From Pseudomonadota bacterium (GTDB taxonomy: Bacteria; Pseudomonadota; Gammaproteobacteria; Burkholderiales; Rhodocyclaceae), in contig JAGTRV010000008.1 in NCBI GenBank assembly GCA_018262245.1, positions 1-36,196 on the forward strand: a stretch of 36,196 nucleotides of DNA, read 5' to 3'. Within the stretch, counting starts at the first letter, position 1, and every line of letters begins with the position of its first letter. Under the pieces are notes generated by a model. The model saw only the letters and a list, made by a program, of their open reading frames with translations. It was not told the DNA's origin and ran no database searches. A program made the position numbers and the translations under genes. Shown piece by piece: positions 1 through 7,630 of the stretch.

Positions 1-773
1 GACAGGCGGCTGATGTGCATCATCAGCAGGGCGCAGGCGGCGGTGAATTCGATGGCGAAGTCACGATCCGACACGGCATCCAGCGAGTTTTCGCAGACAC
101 CTTCAAAGCCGAGCTGTTCGGCAACGTAGGCGCGGTCGATCGGGTAGGTCGTGCCGGCCAGCGCGGCGGCGCCGAGCGGCAGGCGGGCAACGCGCTTGCG
201 ACAGTCGGCGTAGCGCTCGGCGTCGCGGCCGAACATTTCGAAGTAGGCCAGCATGTGGTGGCCGAAAGTGACCGGCTGGGCGACCTGCAGGTGCGTGAAG
301 CCGGGCATCGGGGTGGCGGCTTCCTTCTCGGCCAGATCGACCAGGGCTGAACGGAAAGCATTGATCAGCACCAGAATGTCGTCGATCGAATCGCGCAGGT
401 AGAGGCGAATGTCGGTGGCGACCTGATCGTTGCGCGAGCGGCCGGTGTGCAGGCGCTTGCCGGCATCGCCAACCAGCGCGGTCAGGCGCTTCTCGATGTT
501 CAGGTGCACGTCTTCGAGGTCGAGCGACCATTCGAATTTGCCCGACTCGATTTCCTCGGTGACGATAGCCATGCCGCGCTCGATGTCGGCCAGGTCGGCG
601 GCGGCGATGATGCCTTGCTTGGCCAGCATGCGGGCGTGGGCTAGCGAGCCGCGGATGTCCTGGCGCCACATGCGCTGGTCGAAGTCGACCGAGGCGGTAT
701 AACGTTTGACGAGATCGGACACCGGCTCCGAGAAGCGGCCGGCCCAAGTGTATTGATTGGCGTTGGAAGTCAT
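1..773 (-). CDS. argH: Argininosuccinate lyase, N-terminal part (cut by window edge)
   Basis: Argininosuccinate lyase splits argininosuccinate into arginine and fumarate, the last step of arginine synthesis, in the cytosol. The frame is open from ATG at 773 to the window edge, giving about 257 of the usual roughly 460 residues. The ORF track misses it because no stop lies inside the window. Reading the complement gives [18 protein letters not shown], then [13 protein letters not shown] and [11 protein letters not shown], all hallmarks of the fumarase/aspartase-type lyase fold; the catalytic serine loop (GSSxMPxKxN) lies outside. It is divergent from the AlgZ-like kinase gene with 57 bp between starts, an arrangement also known from Pseudomonas. 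Identity is very secure. Confidence 0.96.
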   Translation of the reverse strand, partial: MTSNANQYTWAGRFSEPVSDLVKRYTASVDFDQRMWRQDIRGSLAHARMLAKQGIIAAADLADIERGMAIVTEEIESGKFEWSLDLEDVHLNIEKRLTALVGDAGKRLHTGRSRNDQVATDIRLYLRDSIDDILVLINAFRSALVDLAEKEAATPMPGFTHLQVAQPVTFGHHMLAYFEMFGRDAERYADCRKRVARLPLGAAALAGTTYPIDRAYVAEQLGFEGVCENSLDAVSDRDFAIEFTAACALLMMHISRL

Positions 774-830
774 GACTATGGTCTAGAATGGGGCAGATTG
801 GCGACGAATTTGGAACAAATCCGCACAAAG
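774..830. promoter_or_regulatory. Divergent argH / algZ-like promoter region
   Basis: This 57-bp gap separates the divergent starts of argH and the sensor kinase gene, so promoters for both probably lie in or next to it. On the plus strand TAGAAT at 784-789 is a fair -10 candidate (one mismatch to TATAAT) placed about 40 bases before ATG 831. I see no convincing -35 hexamer at normal spacing for either direction, so the assignment is tentative. Confidence 0.35.
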
Positions 831-1856
831 ATGATAAGTATACGGCACTTTCCCGCAACCTACCCCTTGCCCGACTGGCGCAATTTTGGGGTGATGCTGC
901 GTTTGCTGCTCGGCGTCAATGCGCTGGCGGCATTGGCGGCACTGGTGCAAACCCCCGAAATCGACGGCTGGATGGGGCAGTACATCGGGTTGGCGGCAGT
1001 CGTCGAGCCCTTGCTTCTGCTCTGCCTCGGATTGCTGTCCTTGTCCCGCGACATCCTGTGGCGTCTGCCGCTGCGCGTCGGCCAGGCCTGCGTGCTTGCC
1101 CTTGCCGGTGGCGTTTCGGCGGTGTTTGTCCTCTATGCGCGCTCCGTCGGTCTGGTCGAGGCAGGCGGTGCGCTGCGGGCCATGTTGCTGGCGATGGCCA
1201 TGGCCGCCTTGTTGCTGACTTATTTCGAACTCCGTTCGCGGGCCTTTTCGCCGGTGCAGGCCGAGGCGAGGCTGGCGGCGCTCAATGCCCGCATTCGGCC
1301 GCACTTTTTGTTCAACTCGCTGAACGCGGTATTGTCCTTGATTCGGGCGCGACCAAAAGAGGCCGAAGCGGCGCTTGAGTCGTTGTCGGACCTGTTTCGG
1401 GCCGCCATGCGCGACCCCTGCGAACTGGTCAGTCTGGCCGACGAAATAGCGCTGGCCAAGCAGTATCTGGCGCTGGAAGACCTCAGGTTGGGCGAGCGCC
1501 TGGCGATCGACTGGCAAATCGGGGAGGTTTCCATGGCGCTGCCGATTCCGCCGCTGATGCTGCAGCCGCTGTTGGAAAACGCTGTTTATCATGGCATCGA
1601 GCCGTCTGCGGCGGGCGGCACTGTCCGCATCGGCATCGAACAGAAGGGCGACGAGTTGTGGATTGCCATCGCCAATCCAACCGCTGGTCAGGCCCAGCAT
1701 GCCGCTGGCAACCAGATGGCGGTGGCCAATATCCGCGAACGGCTGGCCCTGTATTACGATCTCGAAGCCCGCCTGGAAATCGAGGTCGGCGACAACAGTT
1801 ATGAGGTTCGTATCATCCTGCCATGCCAACGCCGCAAACTCCCGCCAACCCGCTGA
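831..1856 (+). CDS. algZ: AlgZ/FimS-like LytS-family sensor histidine kinase
   Basis: This is a membrane sensor kinase of the His_kinase (LytS/AlgZ) family, partner of the regulator encoded next. From ATG 831 it has 341 residues. Hydrophobic segments lie near residues 21-39, 52-72, 86-108 and 113-132. The phospho-acceptor box RPHFLFNSLN puts the histidine at about 158, and the ATPase N-box LLENAVYHG is near 248-256. The usual DxGxG loop of the ATPase is replaced by ANPTAG, with MAVANIRERL following. The track's TTG start at 753 runs into the argH start region, so I prefer ATG 831; TTG 798 is possible. It overlaps algR by 34 bases. Name by homology and by argH linkage; the signal sensed is unknown. 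Confidence 0.85.
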   Translation: MISIRHFPATYPLPDWRNFGVMLRLLLGVNALAALAALVQTPEIDGWMGQYIGLAAVVEPLLLLCLGLLSLSRDILWRLPLRVGQACVLALAGGVSAVFVLYARSVGLVEAGGALRAMLLAMAMAALLLTYFELRSRAFSPVQAEARLAALNARIRPHFLFNSLNAVLSLIRARPKEAEAALESLSDLFRAAMRDPCELVSLADEIALAKQYLALEDLRLGERLAIDWQIGEVSMALPIPPLMLQPLLENAVYHGIEPSAAGGTVRIGIEQKGDELWIAIANPTAGQAQHAAGNQMAVANIRERLALYYDLEARLEIEVGDNSYEVRIILPCQRRKLPPTR

Positions 1857-2611
1857 AAGTTCTGATCGTCGACGACGAGCCACTGGCGCGCGACCGCCTG
1901 CGTGCCCTGCTGTCCGATCTCTCTGCGCAATTGTCGAGCGAGGTGGTGGGCGAAGCAGCGAACGGCTTGCTGGCACTTGAGGCACTTCGCCAACAGGCGG
2001 TCGATGTGGTGCTGGCCGATATCCGCATGCCGGGCATGGATGGTATCGAACTGGCGACCCACCTTGGCCGTCTTGAAAAGCCGCCGGCGGTGATCTTTAC
2101 GACGGCCTACGATAACTACGCCGTCCAGGCCTTCGATCTCAATGCGGTCGATTACCTGCTGAAACCGGTCCGGGTTCAGCGTCTGCTGGCCGCCCTGCAG
2201 AAGGTGCCGGGGCCTCGGCCGGATGCTTCGCTGCTGGCCAACATTGGCCAGGAAGTGCGTGGTGGCGGACGAACTCACCTTTCCTGCCACGAGCGTGGCC
2301 GTCTGCTGCTGGTGCCGATCGCCGAAGTGCTCTACTTCAAGGCCGATCTCAAATATGTGACTGCCCGTACCGTCGAGCGTGAATACCTGCTTGATGAAGC
2401 GCTGACCCATCTTGAGTCTGAATTTGCCGACCGTTTCCTGCGCCTGCACCGCTCGGTGCTTGTTGCCAAGGCGGCGCTGGCCGGTTTTGAAAAAGCGGTC
2501 GTCGACGATGCAGAAGCTTACGGTTGGGCGTTGCTGCGCGGTGTCCCGGAAAAACTGCCGGTGAGTCGCCGGCAATGGGCTGCCGCCAAGGCGCTGGTTA
2601 AAAATTCCTGA
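1823..2611 (+). CDS. algR: AlgR-like LytTR response regulator
   Basis: A two-component response regulator of 262 residues. The N-terminal receiver domain has the acidic pair in VLIVDDEP (17-18), the phospho-acceptor Asp near 66 in LADIRMPGMDG, and the conserved Lys in YLLKPV. The C-terminal half (about 150-258) is a LytTR DNA-binding domain, with SCHERGRLLLVPIAEVLYF and FLRLHRSVLV. The start lies inside the kinase gene (34-base overlap), so the two are very probably co-transcribed and translationally coupled. In Pseudomonas aeruginosa AlgR controls alginate, type IV pili and virulence, and sits between fimS/algZ and hemC. The same neighbours occur here, but a 5-kb block separates it from hemC. 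Its targets in this organism cannot be read from the sequence. Confidence 0.87.
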   Translation: MPTPQTPANPLKVLIVDDEPLARDRLRALLSDLSAQLSSEVVGEAANGLLALEALRQQAVDVVLADIRMPGMDGIELATHLGRLEKPPAVIFTTAYDNYAVQAFDLNAVDYLLKPVRVQRLLAALQKVPGPRPDASLLANIGQEVRGGGRTHLSCHERGRLLLVPIAEVLYFKADLKYVTARTVEREYLLDEALTHLESEFADRFLRLHRSVLVAKAALAGFEKAVVDDAEAYGWALLRGVPEKLPVSRRQWAAAKALVKNS

Positions 2612-2633
2612 AATCTTCTAGCGAGAACTTGCC

Positions 2634-3152
2634 TTGAGCCAAATCTGCCCCCATTGCAACTATGCCCGCCGGCCTGAAGACCAGTCCCCGGACTGGCAGT
2701 GCCCTTCGTGCGAACGGGCCTATGCCAAGGCAGGCCATTCGGCGCCGTCGGCGACTCCACCGCTGTACATGACGACGGCGGAACCGGAGCGCCGCGGCGG
2801 TGCGGGCAAGTGGCTGCTGGTTCTGCTGGCCTTTGGCGCGGCATTCTGGTTTGGTCGGCCACTGCTGCAGCAACGGAGCGCCCAAACCGAGGCGGCGGTG
2901 ACGGCCAGCCAGCCGGAGGTTTTGCTCTATGCCACGGACTGGTGCGGCTATTGCAAGATGAGCCGCGAGTTCTTCGCTGCCAACGGTATTCGTTATACCG
3001 AATATGACATCGAGAAAAGCTCGTCAGCGCTAAGCGAACACAAGAAATTGGGGGGCAACGGTGTGCCCCTGATCAAGGTCGGCGACGAGGTGATCAACGG
3101 TTACAACGAAGCCGCGCTGCGCCAGTTGCTGGGGCCGTGGATCAGGGGGTGA
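2634..3152 (+). CDS. Zinc-ribbon / transmembrane / glutaredoxin protein
   Basis: A 172-residue three-part protein starting at TTG 2634, 22 bases after algR. Residues 5-26 hold two CxxC knuckles (CPHC and CPSC), a probable zinc ribbon. Residues 59-75 form one hydrophobic helix. Residues 96-172 are a glutaredoxin-like domain with active site CGYC at 104-107, cis-proline in GVPLIK and the C-terminal GYN motif. If the N-terminus is cytosolic the redox domain would be periplasmic, but the topology is not certain. It may be co-transcribed with algZR. Its substrate is unknown. The start is chosen because no ATG precedes the CxxC and the frame is open; the ribosome binding site is weak. Confidence 0.8.
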   Translation: MSQICPHCNYARRPEDQSPDWQCPSCERAYAKAGHSAPSATPPLYMTTAEPERRGGAGKWLLVLLAFGAAFWFGRPLLQQRSAQTEAAVTASQPEVLLYATDWCGYCKMSREFFAANGIRYTEYDIEKSSSALSEHKKLGGNGVPLIKVGDEVINGYNEAALRQLLGPWIRG

Positions 3153-3187
3153 GCATCCCCGCCCTGATTGTGCGCCAGCCAAGATCC

Positions 3188-3679
3188 TTAGCTTGCCGCT
3201 ACCCGGGCATGCTGGTCGGCCAGTGCATTGCCACGGCAGGACGAATGCCCCTTGATCCAGACAATGCGCGCATTGGCCAGTAGTACGCCAAGATCCAGCG
3301 CAGCAAAGATGCCGGTCAGTTCAGGGTCTTGAGCCAGGCCTCGCGTCTTCGCCAGATTCAGGCGACTGACGGCATCCAGATTGTCTGAAAACAGGGCGGC
3401 TGGCTCGCCGGGGAAGTGCCGGCTGGCTTGTTCCAGCGCAAAAACAGCCGCCTGCAATTCGAGTTCATTACTGCCAGTGACTGCGACGGTCCGGGTGGCG
3501 ATCACTGCTTCGCTATCGGGCTGCTCGAACAGGACTGCGGCCAGGCCGCCATGGCGGAGCTGGCTGGCATCGCTGAAAATCAGCCGATGGTCGATGAAGC
3601 GCTCAGCCAGCCGCTGGGGCAATGGCCCGGCGGAGAGATGAATGACGCGTTCGATCTTCTTTTTTCTTCGCTTGGCCAT
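3188..3679 (-). CDS. RNase H-like (RNase HI family) protein
   Basis: A 163-residue protein with the RNase H fold. The four acidic catalytic positions can be traced: Asp37 in IFSDAS, Glu74 in NELELQAA, Asp99 in LFSDN and Asp155 in NALADQHA, with His145 in KGHSSCRGN matching the flexible active-site loop. It could cleave RNA in RNA-DNA hybrids, but it diverges from classical RnhA and the substrate is not certain. The first nine residues are strongly basic (MAKRRKKK), perhaps for nucleic-acid binding. I start at ATG 3679, not at the track's TTG 3712, because the latter lies next to the pepN terminator hairpin. It is convergent with the glutaredoxin gene (35 bp apart). Confidence 0.7.
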   Translation of the reverse strand: MAKRRKKKIERVIHLSAGPLPQRLAERFIDHRLIFSDASQLRHGGLAAVLFEQPDSEAVIATRTVAVTGSNELELQAAVFALEQASRHFPGEPAALFSDNLDAVSRLNLAKTRGLAQDPELTGIFAALDLGVLLANARIVWIKGHSSCRGNALADQHARVAAS

Positions 3680-3719
3680 GGCTGCAAGAATAATCTGAAA
3701 CGCCTGCCGCAAAAAGGCG

Positions 3720-3751
3720 AAAGCCCCGTACAGGGGGAGGTACGGGGCTTT
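3720..3751 (-). terminator. Terminator downstream of pepN
   Basis: A perfect 12-bp inverted repeat, AAAGCCCCGTAC with GTACGGGGCTTT, around an 8-base loop. On the minus strand the stem ends in CTTT and is followed by CGCCTTTTTG, so it fits termination of pepN transcription about 150 bases after its stop. It also insulates the RNase H-like gene, implying a separate promoter or some read-through. Confidence 0.7.
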
Positions 3752-3898
3752 CTGGACGGCCTGGGGTCTTGGGGGGAGGGGGAGGCCGTCAAGGCTGATG
3801 TCTGATCAGCGCATGTGTCCAAGATAAGGCCAGCCCCTCGCCATTTCAAGTAACCGTTTGCAACAATGCGTATCGCTATGTGTGTCCGGTCGCTTGGT

Positions 3899-6505
3899 TT
3901 AGTCAGCACTCAGCGAACGCGTCACGACTTCCAGCACGTCGCGCGACAGGTTGGCATGATCGCGGATGCTTTCCAGCGCTGCACGTGCGTGGCGCTGTCG
4001 GCCGGTGTCGAATTTCTTCCAGCGGTCGAAGCAACGGGCCAGACGCGAAGCGACTTGCGGGTTACGGTCGTGCAGTTCAATCACCCGTTCGGCGATGAAG
4101 GCATAACCACTGCCGTCCGCGGCATTGAAGCGTGCCAGATTGGCGCCAAAGGCGCGGATCAGCGAATAGACCTTGTTCGGATTACCGATGTCGAAGGCCG
4201 GGTGGGCGGTGAGCGCCCTGACCGTGGTCAGCGTATTCGGCCGGCGGCTGGTTGATTGAACGGCCAGCCATTTGTCGACAACCAGCGCTTCGCGTTGCCA
4301 GCGGGCGTAGAAATCAGCCAGTGCCTTGTCGCGTTCCGGGCAGGTGTCGGCATTGACGTTGGCCAGCACCGACAGTGCGGCGAACTGGTCGGTCATGTTG
4401 TCGGCGCTAGCGAACTGCTGCAACGCCAGTTGGCGGACGGCTGGCGTGTCGAGTTCGAGCAGATAGCCCAGGCAGGCATTGCGCAGGGCGCGCCGGCCGG
4501 CCTGTTCGCTGGTCGGTGCGTAGGTAGTGTTGGGGGCAAGCCCGGCGTAAAGACCGGAGAATTCACCTTCGAGTTGCTCGGCCAGATGTCGGCGCAGCGC
4601 GTTACGGGCAGCATGCAGCGCATCGGGATCAACGACGTCCAGCGCTTCGGCCAGCGTCGATTCGCCGGGCAGGGTCAGGGCTTCGGCCACGAAGGCGGCG
4701 CCACGCCGGGCTTGGGTTTGCAGCAGGCGGCGAACGGCCTCGACGAAGCTGGCGGGCCAGACCGGCTGCCGGCCGGCGGCGATGGCTGCGGTGGCCTCAA
4801 GAATCAGTGTCGAAGCCAGGCGCTGGCCAGCTTCACAGGCGTTGAACGGGTCACTTTCATGGGCCAGCAGCAGGGTCAGTTGCTCCGGCGTGTAGTCGAA
4901 GTTGAGGATGACCGGGGCCGAGAAATCGCGCAGCAGCGAGGGAACGGGTTCGCTGGCCACATTGTTGAAGACGAAGGATTGGGTGGTGGCCGTCATCTGC
5001 AATAGACGTTCGCTGTTGGGCAGCAGTTGGCCATCCTCGGCAAACAGCGCGACGCGGATCGGGATCATGTAGGGCTGCTCGTCGCTGGCGCGGGAGTTCG
5101 ATTGCGTAAAGGTCAGCGTGTAGGTCTGACTGTCAGCATCGAAATGGCCGTCCACCGCAACGTGCGGCGTGCCCGGCTGGTTGTACCAGCGCATGAATTG
5201 GGTGAAATCGAAGCCGGAAGCAGCACCCATCGCGGCGACGAAATCCTCGCAGGTGACGGCCTGGCCATCGTGGCGGCGGAAGTATTCGTCCATGCCCTTC
5301 CTGAAGTCGTCGCGGCCGATCAGGGTCTGGATCATGCGGATGACTTCGGCGCCTTTTTCGTAAACGGTCGAGGTGTAGAAATTGTTGATCTCGACGAAGC
5401 TGGCCGGGCGGATCGGGTGGGCCATCGGGCCAGCATCTTCCGGGAACTGGGCAGCGCGCAGGCCGCGTACTTCGCGGATACGGGCGGTCTGGCGGTTGTG
5501 CAGATCGGCCCCGAATTCCTGGTCGCGGAAGACGGTCAGGCCTTCCTTCAGCGAGAGCTGGAACCAGTCGCGGCAGGTGACGCGGTTACCGGTCCAGTTG
5601 TGGAAATATTCGTGGGCGACGACGCGGTCGATGTTCTCGAAATCGACATCGGTGGCCACATCGCTGCGAGCGAGTACATACTTCGTGTTGAAGATGTTCA
5701 GGCCCTTGTTCTCCATCGCGCCCATGTTGAAGTCGCCGACGGCGACGATCATGTAATGGTCGAGGTCGCATTCGAGGCCGAACCGGTCTTCGTCCCATTT
5801 CATGGATTTCTGCAGCGCGGCCATGGCGTGCGGGCACTGGTCGAGCTTGCCCGGCTCGACGTAGATGGCGAGCTGCACGCTGCGGCCGGAAGCGGTCCTG
5901 AAGGTGTCCTTCAGCACGTCAAGCTTGCCGGCGACGACGGCGAACAGGTAGGCCGGCTTCTTGAACGGGTCGGCCCATTTTGCCCAGTGACGGCCATTGG
6001 CTTCTTCTCCGGCATCAACCGGATTGCCGTTGGCGAGCAGGACCGGATAGGTGGCCTGGTCGGCTTGCAGCGTCACGGTGTAGGTCGACATCACGTCCGG
6101 GCGGTCGAGGAACCAGGTGATTCGGCGGAAACCCTGTGCCTCGCACTGGGTGAAGTAGCCATCGGTCGAGCGATAGAGACCGGAGAGGCGGGTGTTCTTG
6201 TCCGGGTCGATGCGGACGACGGTCTGCAGCGTGAAGGTTTCTGGCAGATCGGTGATGGTCAGGGTGCTGGCCGTGGCCGCAAAGGGCACCTGGTGGCCGT
6301 CGACCGTGACACTCAGCGTTTCCAGTTCGTCGCCGTCGAGGACCAGCGGCTGACTGGCCGCGGCCGGGTTGCGGCGCATGGCCAGCGTCGAGCTCACGGT
6401 GGTGCCACCGGTTTCGATATTGAAATCGAGGTCGACGGTGTCAACCAGATAGGCGGGGACGGTGTAGTCCTTGAGATAGATGGTCTGGGGGGTATCGGTT
6501 TTCAT
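3899..6505 (-). CDS. pepN: Aminopeptidase N (M1 family)
   Basis: A cytosolic zinc aminopeptidase of 868 residues, the usual length for proteobacterial PepN, which removes N-terminal residues from peptides in the last stages of protein turnover. It carries the exopeptidase motif GAMENKG and the zinc site HEYFH starting at residue 298, with the third ligand in LKEGLT downstream. The N-terminal domain, with LSGLYRSTDGYFTQCEAQGF, is typical of the alanyl-aminopeptidase branch. ATG 6505 is retained; no strong ribosome binding site is visible upstream. It lies 40 bases after the methyltransferase stop on the same strand, with a short GTGGGC/GCCCAC hairpin (6509-6535) in the gap. The long plus-strand ORF inside it is a shadow. 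Confidence 0.96.
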   Translation of the reverse strand: MKTDTPQTIYLKDYTVPAYLVDTVDLDFNIETGGTTVSSTLAMRRNPAAASQPLVLDGDELETLSVTVDGHQVPFAATASTLTITDLPETFTLQTVVRIDPDKNTRLSGLYRSTDGYFTQCEAQGFRRITWFLDRPDVMSTYTVTLQADQATYPVLLANGNPVDAGEEANGRHWAKWADPFKKPAYLFAVVAGKLDVLKDTFRTASGRSVQLAIYVEPGKLDQCPHAMAALQKSMKWDEDRFGLECDLDHYMIVAVGDFNMGAMENKGLNIFNTKYVLARSDVATDVDFENIDRVVAHEYFHNWTGNRVTCRDWFQLSLKEGLTVFRDQEFGADLHNRQTARIREVRGLRAAQFPEDAGPMAHPIRPASFVEINNFYTSTVYEKGAEVIRMIQTLIGRDDFRKGMDEYFRRHDGQAVTCEDFVAAMGAASGFDFTQFMRWYNQPGTPHVAVDGHFDADSQTYTLTFTQSNSRASDEQPYMIPIRVALFAEDGQLLPNSERLLQMTATTQSFVFNNVASEPVPSLLRDFSAPVILNFDYTPEQLTLLLAHESDPFNACEAGQRLASTLILEATAAIAAGRQPVWPASFVEAVRRLLQTQARRGAAFVAEALTLPGESTLAEALDVVDPDALHAARNALRRHLAEQLEGEFSGLYAGLAPNTTYAPTSEQAGRRALRNACLGYLLELDTPAVRQLALQQFASADNMTDQFAALSVLANVNADTCPERDKALADFYARWQREALVVDKWLAVQSTSRRPNTLTTVRALTAHPAFDIGNPNKVYSLIRAFGANLARFNAADGSGYAFIAERVIELHDRNPQVASRLARCFDRWKKFDTGRQRHARAALESIRDHANLSRDVLEVVTRSLSAD

Positions 6506-6545
6506 TGTGTGGGCATCGCGTTGGGGTTAGCCCACGATGATACCG

Positions 6546-7151
6546 CTAACGCCGCCGCCAGACTTGCCAGCGCTCCCGTCCGGCGAAGACGGGGACGGAG
6601 TCAGCGACAGGTTTGTCTTCGATCAGCTCGAAATTCGGCCGCAGCAATTCGTCGAGCTGCGCCGGCAGGATGCCGAAGGGCGGGCCTTTTGGTTGGTCGC
6701 AGAGGAAGAAGAAACCGGCCAGCCGGGCGCCGCTCGGCAGCAATTCGGCGACCTGTTTGCCCCAGTCGGCCCACAGCTTGCGCGGCAAAGCGCAGAGGAA
6801 GGCACGTTCGTAGATCAGATCGAGCGGTTGCCTGGGGGCGAAAGTGAAGAAATCGGCGCAAACGAGCTTGACTGGCGAATCGCCCAGAACTTCACGGGCT
6901 TTCTCAATAGCCAGCGGTGAAAAGTCCAGTGCTGTCACTGGCCAGCCAAGCTCGGCCAGATGAGCTGCCTCCCAGGCGCTACCGCAGCCCGGTATCAGCG
7001 TGTTGAGTGGCGTCGTCTGGGCGCCAACGAAATCGGCAAAGGCCACCGGCACCTTGCCGGCATCCCAGGGCGTCACCCCCTCGCCGAAGCGCTTGCACCA
7101 GAAATCGGGATGTTCCGGGCGCTGTTCGGGCGGCTTGATCGTTTCGCTCAT
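6546..7151 (-). CDS. TPMT-family SAM-dependent methyltransferase
   Basis: A 201-residue class I methyltransferase resembling the thiopurine S-methyltransferase/thiol methyltransferase family. The N-terminal segment with GVTPWD is characteristic. The SAM-binding motif I is TLIPGCGSAWEAAHLA (51-66), followed by the acidic residue of motif II in TALDFSPLAIEKA. A later DLIYERAFLCALP block and FFFLCDQPKGPPFG fit the same family. The likely substrate is a thiol, chalcogen or halide acceptor, but it cannot be named from the sequence. The start at ATG 7151 overlaps the stop of the upstream thioredoxin-like gene (ATGA), so the two are translationally coupled; the track's longer ORF from 7697 is an extension. 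Confidence 0.85.
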   Translation of the reverse strand: MSETIKPPEQRPEHPDFWCKRFGEGVTPWDAGKVPVAFADFVGAQTTPLNTLIPGCGSAWEAAHLAELGWPVTALDFSPLAIEKAREVLGDSPVKLVCADFFTFAPRQPLDLIYERAFLCALPRKLWADWGKQVAELLPSGARLAGFFFLCDQPKGPPFGILPAQLDELLRPNFELIEDKPVADSVPVFAGRERWQVWRRR

Positions 7152-7630
7152 GGTTTTTTCAAAGCACGGCTGGATTGTTCCACCGCGTCTTCCAGATAGG
7201 TTTGGTAGAAATCGGGCAGTCGGGCGCCGACTATCGGTTCGGCCAGCTTGCGCCCGTCGGTGCCATAGAAGGCGACGACCGGCACCAGCTTGATCTTCTC
7301 GGCCTGGGCGACCTTGGCATGGGTCGAGGGCGCACCTTTGAAGTCGCTTAGCGCCTGCGTCTCGCCATCCTGATTGACCTGACGGATGACCACCCGGTCG
7401 CGGTAGTGCGGGTTGGTGGCGAGCGGCTTCAGGTAGTCGCGCTTGACGGCTTCGCAGTATTTGCAGTCCTGGCGGCTGTAGATGACGATCAGCGGGCCGC
7501 CAAGCTTGGCCGCCTGCGCTGCTTCCGAGCGTAAATCGGCGGCGGCCGGCAGGTCCGTTGCGCCCAAGGCGGGGGCGGCCAGCCATGCTAGAATCAGCCC
7601 TCCCAAAAGCCCTGCCCATTGCCTGATCAT
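7148..7630 (-). CDS. Periplasmic thioredoxin-fold protein
   Basis: A 160-residue protein with an N-terminal signal-like segment ([23 protein letters not shown] in outline, cleavage after about residue 23) and a thioredoxin-like domain. The active site is CKYC at 56-59 in [21 protein letters not shown]-type context, and a cis-proline occurs in [13 protein letters not shown]. It is probably a periplasmic disulfide reductase or isomerase of the SoxW/DsbE-like group; its partner is unknown. ATG 7630 is preceded by AAGGA at good spacing. Its start codon overlaps the hemC start on the other strand, sharing CATG. It is coupled to the methyltransferase by a 4-base overlap, suggesting a common redox or thiol role. 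Confidence 0.82.
   Translation of the reverse strand: MIRQWAGLLGGLILAWLAAPALGATDLPAAADLRSEAAQAAKLGGPLIVIYSRQDCKYCEAVKRDYLKPLATNPHYRDRVVIRQVNQDGETQALSDFKGAPSTHAKVAQAEKIKLVPVVAFYGTDGRKLAEPIVGARLPDFYQTYLEDAVEQSSRALKKP

Noticed and set aside
783-1985. 400-residue minus-strand ORF
   Set aside because: It is antisense to the AlgZ-like kinase and algR. The Gln/Arg-rich translation is typical of a shadow frame.
6509-6535. GTGGGC/GCCCAC hairpin between the methyltransferase gene and pepN as a terminator
   Set aside because: The stem has only 6 bp with a 15-base loop, and no T-run follows on the minus strand, so I do not call it a terminator.
5027-6847. 606-residue plus-strand ORF
   Set aside because: It lies antisense to pepN and the methyltransferase, both of which have clear catalytic motifs. 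The open frame is a by-product of high G+C codon usage, and its low-complexity Val/Gly/Asp-rich protein matches no family I know.
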